NCBI GenBank assembly: GCA_039927975.1
Contig: JBDSTZ010000102.1
Coordinates: 1-16,756 of the forward strand
Length of the DNA stretch: 16,756 bases
Direction of reading: 5' to 3'
Source of the DNA: JBDSTZ01 sp039927975
GTDB taxonomy: Bacteria > Pseudomonadota > Gammaproteobacteria > Burkholderiales > Burkholderiaceae_D
The notes under the pieces were generated by a model, which was given only the letters and a program-made list of their open reading frames with translations, had not been told where the DNA came from and ran no database searches. This document shows positions 1 through 5,778 of this stretch, piece by piece; the first letter of the stretch is position 1, and every line of letters begins with the position of its first letter. Made by a program: the position numbers and the translations under genes.

Positions 1-960
1 AACCTGATCACGCCGCCGGCGCGGCCAGGTACCCCCTGGGTGCTGGTGAGCTCGTACTCGGACCGGCAAGCGACGCTCTACCGAGTGTTCAACAAGAACA
101 GCGGCGCATTGAAGCACATCGGCGCCACGCTGCCGGGCATCGACCCGGCGCGCATGGCGAGCCAGCGGGTGGTGCGCTACACGGCGCGCGACGGGCTCGC
201 CATACCCGCCCTGCTGACCGTGCCGGCCGGCGCCGCCGAGCGCGGCCTGCCGCTGGTGGTGCTGGTGCATGGCGGGCCTTTTGTGAACGGCCATCCGTGG
301 GGCTGGCACGCGGAGAGCCAATTTCTCGCCTCGCGCGGCTACGCGGTGCTCGAGCCGGAATATCGCGGCAGCACCGGGCATGGCAACGCCCACTTCCGCG
401 CCGGCTGGAAGCAATGGGGCCTGGCCATGCAAAACGATATCGCCGACGGCGCCAAATGGGCCATCGCCGAGGGTATCGTCGACCCTCGCCGCATCTGCAT
501 CGCCGGCGCCAGCTATGGCGGCTACGCCACTTTGATGGGACTGGTCAACGACCCCGATCTGTACAAATGCGGCATCGCCTGGGCGGCGGTCACCGACATC
601 AAGCTCATGCACACCGGCACCTGGAACAGCAAGTCCGACCTGTCCAGCGTCTACAAGGACTACGGCATGCCGACCCTGGTGGGCGACCTGGTCAAGGACG
701 CGGCCCAGCTCGACGCGACCTCGCCGCTGCGCCAGGCCGCCCGCATCAAGCAGCCGCTGCTGCTGGCCCACGGCGGCGCCGACCAGCGCGTGCCCATTTT
801 CCACGGCAAGAAATTCTACGATGCGGTCAAGCCGGGCAATCCGAACGTCGAGTGGGTCGAGTACCCCGGGGAGGGCCATGGCTGGCGCCTGCTCTCGACC
901 CGCCTCGATTTCTGGAGCCGGGTCGAGAAATTTCTCGACAAGCAGATCGGAAAACCCTAG
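1..960 (+). CDS. S9-family (prolyl oligopeptidase-like) serine peptidase, C-terminal part; 5' end outside the window
   Basis: The reading frame is open from the first base, so the GTG at 40 is internal and the true start lies upstream. The visible ~319 residues are the alpha/beta-hydrolase catalytic domain of the S9 family (acylaminoacyl/dipeptidyl peptidases), which cleaves short peptides. The triad is readable: nucleophile Ser in GASYGGYA (codon 511-513), Asp in GGADQRVP (codon 781-783) and His in GEGHGW (codon 877-879). VLVHGGP is the oxyanion-hole motif upstream, and YRGSTGHG is typical of S9 enzymes. The usual N-terminal beta-propeller, and any signal peptide, would be upstream, so location cannot be judged. 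It ends 58 bp before the next gene with no obvious terminator. Family assignment is firm; substrate is unknown. Confidence 0.93.
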   Translation, partial: NLITPPARPGTPWVLVSSYSDRQATLYRVFNKNSGALKHIGATLPGIDPARMASQRVVRYTARDGLAIPALLTVPAGAAERGLPLVVLVHGGPFVNGHPWGWHAESQFLASRGYAVLEPEYRGSTGHGNAHFRAGWKQWGLAMQNDIADGAKWAIAEGIVDPRRICIAGASYGGYATLMGLVNDPDLYKCGIAWAAVTDIKLMHTGTWNSKSDLSSVYKDYGMPTLVGDLVKDAAQLDATSPLRQAARIKQPLLLAHGGADQRVPIFHGKKFYDAVKPGNPNVEWVEYPGEGHGWRLLSTRLDFWSRVEKFLDKQIGKP

Positions 961-1018
961 CCCGGCCGGCGTTTGGTAGTACCCTTGCAAGATCATCCAC
1001 GCATGCAGAGGAGCTGAA

Positions 1019-2227
1019 ATGGGGTCGGGCAAAATTCTGGTGGCGCAAGGGGGCGGTCCAACCGCCGTGATCAACCAGTCGATGGTCGGGGTGGCGCTCG
1101 AAGCGCGCCGCTTCACCCAGGTGACGCGGGTGTACGGCGCGCTGCACGGGGTGCGCGGCATCGTCAACCAGGATTTCATCGACCTGACCCAGGAAACCAG
1201 CCACAACCTCGAACTGGTGGCCGCCACGCCGTCCTCGGCGCTCGGCTCGACCCGCGACAAGCCGGACGCGGCCTACTGCCAGGACATCTTCAAGACCCTG
1301 CGCGCGCACGAGATCGAGCATTTCTTCTACATCGGCGGCAACGATTCGTCCGACACGGTGCGCATCGTCAGCCTCGAAGCGCAAAAGGCCGGCTACCCGC
1401 TGCGCTGCATTCATATTCCCAAGACCATCGACAACGACCTGGTCGGCAACGACCACACCCCGGGCTTTCCCTCGGCCGCGCGCTTCGTCGCCCAGGCCTT
1501 CGCCGGCGCCAATCTGGACAATGCAGCCCTGCCCGGCGTGTACGTCGGCGTGGTGATGGGGCGCCACGCCGGCTTCCTGACGGCCGCCGCGGCGCTCGGC
1601 AAGAAGTTCCCCGACGACGGGCCGCACCTGATCTACCTGCCCGAGCGGGTGTTTTCACTCGACCGCTTCCTCGCCGATGTGAAGGCAACCTATGCGCGCT
1701 ACGGCCGCTGCGTGATCGCGGTGTCCGAGGGCATTCACGACGCTTCGGGCGAAGCGATCGCCAGCCTGCTGTCCAAGGAAGTCGAGCGCGACGCCCACGG
1801 CAACGTGCAACTGTCGGGCACCGGGGCGCTGGCCGACCTGCTGTGCGACGAGATCAAGGCCAAGCTGGGCATCAAACGGGTGCGCGGCGACACCTTCGGC
1901 TATCTGCAGCGCTCGTTCATTGGCTGCGTCTCGGACGTCGACCAGCGCGAGGCGCGCGAGGTCGGCGAGAAGGCGGTGCAGTACGCCATGTGGGGCGATC
2001 GCGACGGCTCGGTGGCGATCAAGCGCACCGGCTACTATTCGGTCGATTATGAATTGCTGCCGCTCGACGCCGTGGCCGGCAAGACGCGCGTGATGGAGGA
2101 CGAGTTCATCAGCGCCAACGGCACCGACGTCACCGACGCCTTCCGGCTGTACCTGCGGCCGCTGCTGGGGTCGGGGATGCCGGACGCGTTCAGGTTGCGC
2201 GGCGCGCCGGTGGCGAAGATCGGCTGA
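1019..2227 (+). CDS. pfp: 6-phosphofructokinase, pyrophosphate-dependent type
   Basis: 402-residue PfkA-superfamily enzyme that phosphorylates fructose 6-phosphate in glycolysis, cytosolic. Seen: N-terminal GGGPTAVIN phosphate-binding loop (residues 11-19), SALGSTR, YIGGNDS (104-110), PKTIDND (134-140) with the catalytic Asp, and MGRHAGF (180-186). In ATP-dependent enzymes the two donor-determining positions are Gly (GGDGS, PGTIDND). Here they are Asp109 and Lys135, which in the family go with pyrophosphate as donor and make the reaction reversible. The Asp before is replaced by Asn (GGND rather than GGDD). The ATG start is set by AGAGGAG at 1007-1013. The gene stands alone between the peptidase and the minus-strand island. 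Donor specificity is inferred from residues only. Confidence 0.93.
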   Translation: MGSGKILVAQGGGPTAVINQSMVGVALEARRFTQVTRVYGALHGVRGIVNQDFIDLTQETSHNLELVAATPSSALGSTRDKPDAAYCQDIFKTLRAHEIEHFFYIGGNDSSDTVRIVSLEAQKAGYPLRCIHIPKTIDNDLVGNDHTPGFPSAARFVAQAFAGANLDNAALPGVYVGVVMGRHAGFLTAAAALGKKFPDDGPHLIYLPERVFSLDRFLADVKATYARYGRCVIAVSEGIHDASGEAIASLLSKEVERDAHGNVQLSGTGALADLLCDEIKAKLGIKRVRGDTFGYLQRSFIGCVSDVDQREAREVGEKAVQYAMWGDRDGSVAIKRTGYYSVDYELLPLDAVAGKTRVMEDEFISANGTDVTDAFRLYLRPLLGSGMPDAFRLRGAPVAKIG

Positions 2228-2243
2228 ACCACGTTGCAGGGGC

Positions 2244-2301
2244 GGCGGCGATCTGCCGCCTGCTTGCCTGGCCGGCGGGCCACCTAGCCGCCGCGTCTTT
2301 T
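2244..2301 (+). terminator. Two hairpins in the convergent pfp / B1 gap; the second resembles a terminator for pfp
   Basis: The 80-base gap between the converging genes holds two GC-rich inverted repeats. GGCGGC (2244-2249) pairs with GCCGCC (2255-2260) over a 5-base loop, with no T run on either side. CGGCGG (2273-2278) pairs with CCGCCG (2288-2293) over a 9-base loop and is followed by GTCTTTT at 2295-2301, so it could act as an intrinsic terminator for pfp. The first hairpin may also stop transcription arriving from B1. Seen by eye; stabilities not computed. Confidence 0.45.
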
Positions 2302-2307
2302 AGCGGT

Positions 2308-2766
2308 TCAGTAAGGCGATCGCGGTGGCGTCAAGGCGTTCGCGTCAGGTGGCGCCTCACCTGTGAAGACCAGGTCGCGCGACCATGCAGGCAATTGCGC
2401 GTCTTCCCATTGTGCAAGCTCTTGCATCGCCATCCGATAACGCTTGAACCCTTCAGCGGCATCGTCGAGGGTGGTCCACATTTCAAGCTCGTCGGGTTCA
2501 CCGACGGTGACGCCATGGCTGCCCACAATGGCCGCGATCAGCGCCGGATACGCCGCCTCCTCGATCTCAATGAAGCGGCTCATGAAATGCGTCATGACCT
2601 CCTGGTCGTCGAAGAAGCACAGGCGATCGCCCGCGCGCTGCACAAACGCGGGGATCGGGTCGTCGTCGCTGAATGACAGACCCGTGTCCAGCTCGAACAC
2701 ACCATGCTCGTCGTCAATGCACTCGCATGCCACCCCGAGCACCTCTGCCAGTTCTGCTTCAGTCAT
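2308..2766 (-). CDS. Module gene B1: small acidic cytosolic protein, DUF1828-like, unknown function
   Basis: 152 residues, strongly acidic, no signal peptide or membrane segment. Start chosen at the ATG at 2766 because GGGAGG lies 5 bases upstream (complement of 2772-2777) and because similarity to B2 begins there; a longer frame reaching 2880 is only overlap with A1. The N-terminal half (LGVACECIDDEHGVFEL, then DDDPIPAFV, then RLCFFDDQEVMTHF) resembles the DUF1828 layout as I remember it; this was not searched. The second half has GVTVGEPDELEMWTTLDDA and an aromatic helix. Its ATG overlaps the stop of A1 (ATGA), so its translation was probably coupled to A1. Paralogue of the gene at 3424-3864. 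Unlike A1 it is intact. An antidote or immunity role is inference only. Confidence 0.75.
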   Translation of the reverse strand: MTEAELAEVLGVACECIDDEHGVFELDTGLSFSDDDPIPAFVQRAGDRLCFFDDQEVMTHFMSRFIEIEEAAYPALIAAIVGSHGVTVGEPDELEMWTTLDDAAEGFKRYRMAMQELAQWEDAQLPAWSRDLVFTGEAPPDANALTPPRSPY

Positions 2767-3253
2767 GATCGCCTCCCACTTGATGGCCGTTCTAACGGCG
2801 CGCGCAATCTCGACTGGAAAGTCACGTTGCTGCGCACGCAAAAGTGAAACATCATTTCTTCGAAGGACCACGCGTCCCACTCCGGTGTGCCCATGCTGCG
2901 ACGGTCGCCGAAGTGCTCATGCGAACGCTGATGCTCGCACCTGGAGCATTTCGTCGACGCTGAGATATCAAGTTGATAGACACGGTAAGTTTGCTCAAGG
3001 TTCCGCCAAAGCAGAGAAAACACAAAATGCCGCGCCCCGCCTCGACACCCCTGCGCCGGCCGCTTGGCTGACCGCATCGCAGTTCGACAAACAGCCTGGT
3101 GTTTTTCCCTCGTTCATCGACCAGCCCAGCGCCTGCAACCAGTGTCCGCCCGCGCGAACGTTCAGGGCGCCATGCCCCGCATCCTTCGCTTTTTAATGGT
3201 CGGAGCAACAGCGCGCGGGCGTCGACTTCGGGGATCTCAAGTAGCTTGGGCAT
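2763..3253 (-). pseudogene. Module gene A1, broken by a one-base deletion near 3080
   Basis: Starts at the ATG at 3253 (MPKLLEIPE) after GTGAGGGG. Frame one matches A2 for 58 residues up to RLFVEL; the match then continues in another frame (beginning MRSAKRPAQ at 3077) through FSLLWRNL, RVYQLDI, HEHFGDRR and FCVRSNVTF to a stop at 2763-2765. Adding one base after GAACTG (about 3079-3080) gives a continuous 163-residue protein that aligns gaplessly with A2, with about 72 identities by hand count. Conserved points are CG.WR.E, AGLVD, LFVEL, WRNL, RVYQLD, H.HxGDRR, W..W and FC.R.NVTF. No slippery heptamer is seen, so programmed frameshifting is unlikely. The 3' half could still be made from ATG 3077 as 104 residues. 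Function is unknown; a sequencing error is the other explanation. Confidence 0.72.
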
Positions 3254-3310
3254 CCCCTCACGATAGCAAGCGATGGGGGATGCCCTGCTTGATCCAGACC
3301 AGCTGTGCGC
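3254..3310 (-). promoter_or_regulatory. Conserved leader upstream of A1
   Basis: These 57 bases, with the following ATG, match 4352-4408 at 43 of 60 positions without gaps. The best blocks are CTGGTCTG.ATCAAGC and CTATCGT just before the start codon. In one frame both copies also encode similar peptides ending four bases before A: LVWIKQGIPHRLLS-stop here and LVCIKPRGPDRILS-stop in copy 2 (8 of 14 identical). It may be a regulatory leader, or the tail of a lost or very small upstream reading frame. The rest of the gap up to B2 (3311-3423) shows nothing recognisable. Confidence 0.5.
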
Positions 3311-3423
3311 GCGGACGCGCGAGAAGGGGCAGCAATGGACAGTTCTTCGTTCCTGCCCGAGGATCTGTCTGGCTCGGCTCAGTCAACACGCCGAATCGGT
3401 ATCCAAGCTTCGCGGCAAAGCGC

Positions 3424-3864
3424 TCAAGCCATGGAAGGCAGCGCCGCGACATCGGCCGGGCTCAGCACCGCGCGGGGACCGGTGGCCGCGAACTGATCGT
3501 GCTCCCATTGCACCAGCACTTTCAACGCCGCACGAAATCGCGCGAACGCTTCCACCGCGTCGTCCAGCGTGGACCATAATTCGATGAACGCGAACTCCTC
3601 GACTTTCACCCCGTACTGCCCGACGATAGCGGGGATGAACGCGGGGAACCAGCCTTCGTCAATTTCCAGGCCGCGCATCTCGAAATGCAAAAGCACCTCG
3701 GTAGCGTCAGAAAATCGCAGTTGCGAATCGACCACCTCGACATATCCTGGCACGGGATCTTGATCGGTGAAGAATACATCTGTTTCGATGGAAAACACGC
3801 GGCCCTCGTCGTCCATGCACACGCATTCAACACCAAGCAATTCTTCCAGCTCCTGCGTCTTCAT
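3424..3864 (-). CDS. Module gene B2: small acidic cytosolic protein, DUF1828-like, unknown function
   Basis: 146 residues, acidic, soluble. Start chosen at the ATG at 3864: AAGGGGA sits 7 bases upstream (complement of 3872-3878) and similarity to B1 begins there, while the longer frame to 3939 is overlap with A2. Shared features with B1: LGVECVCMDDEGRVFSIE at the N-terminus, then DQDPVPGYVE, RFSDATEVLLHFEMRGLEIDE, FIPAIVGQYGVKV, ELWSTLDDAVEAF and a final QWEHDQ. The C-terminal ~20 residues are not shared. The start overlaps the A2 stop as ATGA. The frame is intact although its partner gene is broken, which suggests B is either useful alone or kept as protection. The DUF1828 resemblance is from memory. 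Confidence 0.77.
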   Translation of the reverse strand: MKTQELEELLGVECVCMDDEGRVFSIETDVFFTDQDPVPGYVEVVDSQLRFSDATEVLLHFEMRGLEIDEGWFPAFIPAIVGQYGVKVEEFAFIELWSTLDDAVEAFARFRAALKVLVQWEHDQFAATGPRAVLSPADVAALPSMA

Positions 3865-4351
3865 CGTCGTTTCCCCTTGAAATCGGTGCTTGCGGGCTCG
3901 TCGGGCCACGGGTCGAATGTTACGTTGGTTCGCCAACAAAAATACCTCAGTATTTTTTCATAGCGCCAGTTTATCCATGCTGGGCCGCCGTAACATCTGC
4001 GGTCCCCGAGGTGATCATGCGGCAAGCCATGCGCGACGGCTGCGCGCTTGGATGACTGCTGCACATCCAACTGATAGACCCGATTTAACTTCCCGAGGTT
4101 CCGCCAGTAGACAGAGAAGATGCAGTGGCGAATTATTGGCTTGCCGCCCGACGGGCCTAGCGCTATCTGGCTGATGGCCAGTTCCACAAATAGGTCCGTG
4201 CGCACTCCGCTGGAATCGACCAGGCCGGCACGCACCTTCAATTTCGATGGGTGCGAGCTTTCCTGCCGCCATGTGCCGCAATCCTCGCCTTGAGGGGGCG
4301 GGCAAGTAAGCCTCGGGCTTCAGATTCGGGCATGTCTGGGAATTTTGGCAT
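3861..4351 (-). pseudogene. Module gene A2, broken by a one-base deletion near 4288
   Basis: Starts at the ATG at 4351 (MPKFPDMPESEAR) and reads to RPLK, then runs out of frame to a stop at 4238. Restoring one base between 4288 and 4289 (AAG-GCGAG to AAG-AGCGAG, the form in A1) gives K-S-E-D-C-G-T-W-R-Q-E and a 163-residue protein ending at the stop 3861-3863. A1 has the same corrected length. Shared landmarks include AGLVD, LFVELA, IFSVYWRNL, RVYQLDV, HDHLGDRR, W..WRYEK and FCWRTNVTF. The two clustered histidines before GDRR could be catalytic or metal-binding, but this is a guess. The 3' part could be read from a TTG at 4241 as a 126-residue product. The C5 run before the break favours natural or sequencing indels. 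Confidence 0.72.
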
Positions 4352-4408
4352 CCGCCTACGATAGTATGCGATCCGGTCCACGGGGCTTGATGCAGACCAG
4401 CCGAGCGC
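4352..4408 (-). promoter_or_regulatory. Conserved leader upstream of A2
   Basis: Counterpart of 3254-3310. The conserved tail ...CTATCGT plus AGGCGG directly precedes the A2 start. The parallel small frame here begins just after a TGA near 4450 and has no ATG start (KRERGFAVEAVLDCAR..., ending at the TAG four bases before A2), so if it was ever a gene only its tail remains. Confidence 0.5.
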
Positions 4409-4456
4409 AATCGAGAACCGCCTCGACGGCAAAACCGCGTTCACGTTTTCATCGAC

Positions 4457-4490
4457 AAAAAAATGGCGGCCATCTCGCGACGCCGCCATT
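4457..4490 (-). terminator. Rho-independent terminator of purM
   Basis: On the minus strand AATGGCGGC pairs perfectly with GCCGCCATT (4482-4490 with 4462-4470) around an 11-base loop, followed by seven T (complement of 4457-4463). It lies 44 bases after the purM stop. It should insulate the accessory module downstream from purM transcription, so that module needs its own promoter. Confidence 0.9.
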
Positions 4491-4534
4491 GTTTGCGCTG
4501 CGCGCCCGCAGGCGTCAGCATCACCGCACGATCA

Positions 4535-5578
4535 TCACTTCACGATCGTCTGGTGCTCGTCGCCGACGCGGGCGCGGATGGCGCCGATGCGCGAGACCGT
4601 CTCGCCAGCCGCCTGCAACTGGGCGAAGGCGGCGTCGGCGTTTTCCTGCGACACGATGACGATCATGCCGATGCCGCAGTTGAACACGCGGTGCATCTCG
4701 GCGTCGGCCACGCCGCCGTGCTGCTGCAGCCACTGGAACAGCGGCGGCATGGTCCAGGCCGAGGCGTCCAGTTCGGCCGTCAGCCCGGGCTGCAGCACGC
4801 GCGGCACGTTTTCGACCAGGCCGCCGCCGGTGATGTGGACCATGCCCTTCACTTCCATCGAGGCCATCAGCGCCAGCAGCGGCTTGACGTAGATGCGGGT
4901 CGGCTCCATCAGCACGTCGGCCAGCGGACGGCCGTGGAAATCGGCGTTCAGGTCCGGCTTGGCGACTTCGATGATCTTGCGCACCAGCGAGTAACCGTTC
5001 GAGTGCGCGCCCGACGAGGCCAGGCCCAGCACCACGTCGCCCGGCACGATTTTGGTGCCGTCGATGATTTGCGATTTTTCCACCGCGCCGACCGCGAAGC
5101 CGGCCAGGTCGTACTCGCCGGCCGGGTACATGCTCGGCATTTCAGCGGTCTCGCCGCCGATCAGGGCGCAGCCGGCTTGCTCGCAGCCCTGGGCGATGCC
5201 CTTGACGACGGCGGTCGCGGTCGGCACGTCGAGCTTGCCGCAGGCGAAATAGTCGAGGAAGAACAGCGGCTCGGCGCCCTGCACCAGGATGTCGTTGACG
5301 CTCATGGCGACCAGGTCGATGCCGACCGTGTCGTGGCGGTTCAGCTCGAAAGCGAGCTTGAGCTTGGTGCCGACGCCGTCGGTGCCCGACACCAGCACCG
5401 GCTCCTTGAACTTCTTGCTGATCTCGAACAGGGCGCCGAATCCGCCGATGCCGCCCATGACGCCTTCACGCATCGTGCGCTTGGCGAACGGCTTGATCGC
5501 CTCGACCAGGGCGTCGCCGGCATCGATGTCGACGCCAGCGTCGCGGTAGGAAAGTGAAACATTTGAAGGTTGGCTCAT
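4535..5578 (-). CDS. purM: Phosphoribosylformylglycinamidine cyclo-ligase (AIR synthetase)
   Basis: 347 residues, close to the family norm of about 345. It catalyses the ATP-dependent ring closure of FGAM to AIR, the fifth step of purine synthesis, in the cytosol. Seen: N-terminal SLSYRDAGVDIDAGDALVE, the glycine-rich GGIGGFGALFE, VSGTDGVGTKLKLA (the PurM/SelD-type ATP-binding signature), IGGETAEMPSMY, LASSGAHSNGYSLVR and HITGGGLVENVPRVL. The ATG at 5578 was chosen because the conserved N-terminus starts there; the frame stays open to 5674 with no family similarity. No clear Shine-Dalgarno sequence is visible. It is divergent from the membrane-protein gene at 5779 with a 200-bp gap, and ends at the strong terminator at 4457-4490. 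Confidence 0.97.
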   Translation of the reverse strand: MSQPSNVSLSYRDAGVDIDAGDALVEAIKPFAKRTMREGVMGGIGGFGALFEISKKFKEPVLVSGTDGVGTKLKLAFELNRHDTVGIDLVAMSVNDILVQGAEPLFFLDYFACGKLDVPTATAVVKGIAQGCEQAGCALIGGETAEMPSMYPAGEYDLAGFAVGAVEKSQIIDGTKIVPGDVVLGLASSGAHSNGYSLVRKIIEVAKPDLNADFHGRPLADVLMEPTRIYVKPLLALMASMEVKGMVHITGGGLVENVPRVLQPGLTAELDASAWTMPPLFQWLQQHGGVADAEMHRVFNCGIGMIVIVSQENADAAFAQLQAAGETVSRIGAIRARVGDEHQTIVK

Positions 5579-5778
5579 GGTGTAATTCGCGGCGGAGGCG
5601 GTAAAATAGAAGGTGGACCAGCAAAATTGACGGATTTTCGCTGCCGGGAGGACGAGATCGGACGGTCGGAACACGATCCCCGGCCCCGCCGGCGGGCGGC
5701 ATCGGCAACTGGCGAATCCGGTATTTTATCAAAATGGCTCGCGCCCGCCGCAAATTAACCTAACTTGACAACACACTG

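Larger units (their letters stand above)
2308..3310 (-). repeat. Tandem accessory module, copy 1 (leader + A1 + B1)
   Basis: Diverged direct duplicate of 3424-4408. In minus-strand order it has a 57-base leader (3254-3310), A1 (3253-2763, frameshifted) and B1 (2766-2308). A1 and A2 have identical length, B1 and B2 are homologous over about the first 125 residues, and both copies have the same ATGA overlap. Counting by hand, the leader plus ATG (60 bases) is about 72% identical to copy 2 without gaps. The duplication is old: the proteins are only about 44% identical. Confidence 0.85.
3424..4408 (-). repeat. Tandem accessory module, copy 2 (leader + A2 + B2)
   Basis: Same order and junctions as copy 1: leader 4352-4408, A2 4351-3861 (frameshifted) and B2 3864-3424. 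It begins about 50 bases after the purM terminator on the same strand. A2 to A1 spacing is 1098 bp. No flanking direct repeats, transposase or integrase gene are visible. Confidence 0.85.

Noticed and set aside
2395..3196. Plus-strand open frames across the A1-B1 region
   Set aside because: No similarity to their counterparts opposite A2-B2, whereas the minus-strand proteins are conserved between copies.
2763..4351. Programmed ribosomal frameshifting in A1 and A2
   Set aside because: The breaks are at different residues and neither has a slippery heptamer.
4463..5557. Long plus-strand frame opposite purM
   Set aside because: His/Asp/Gln/Ala-rich antisense shadow of a high-GC gene; purM motifs on the other strand are complete.
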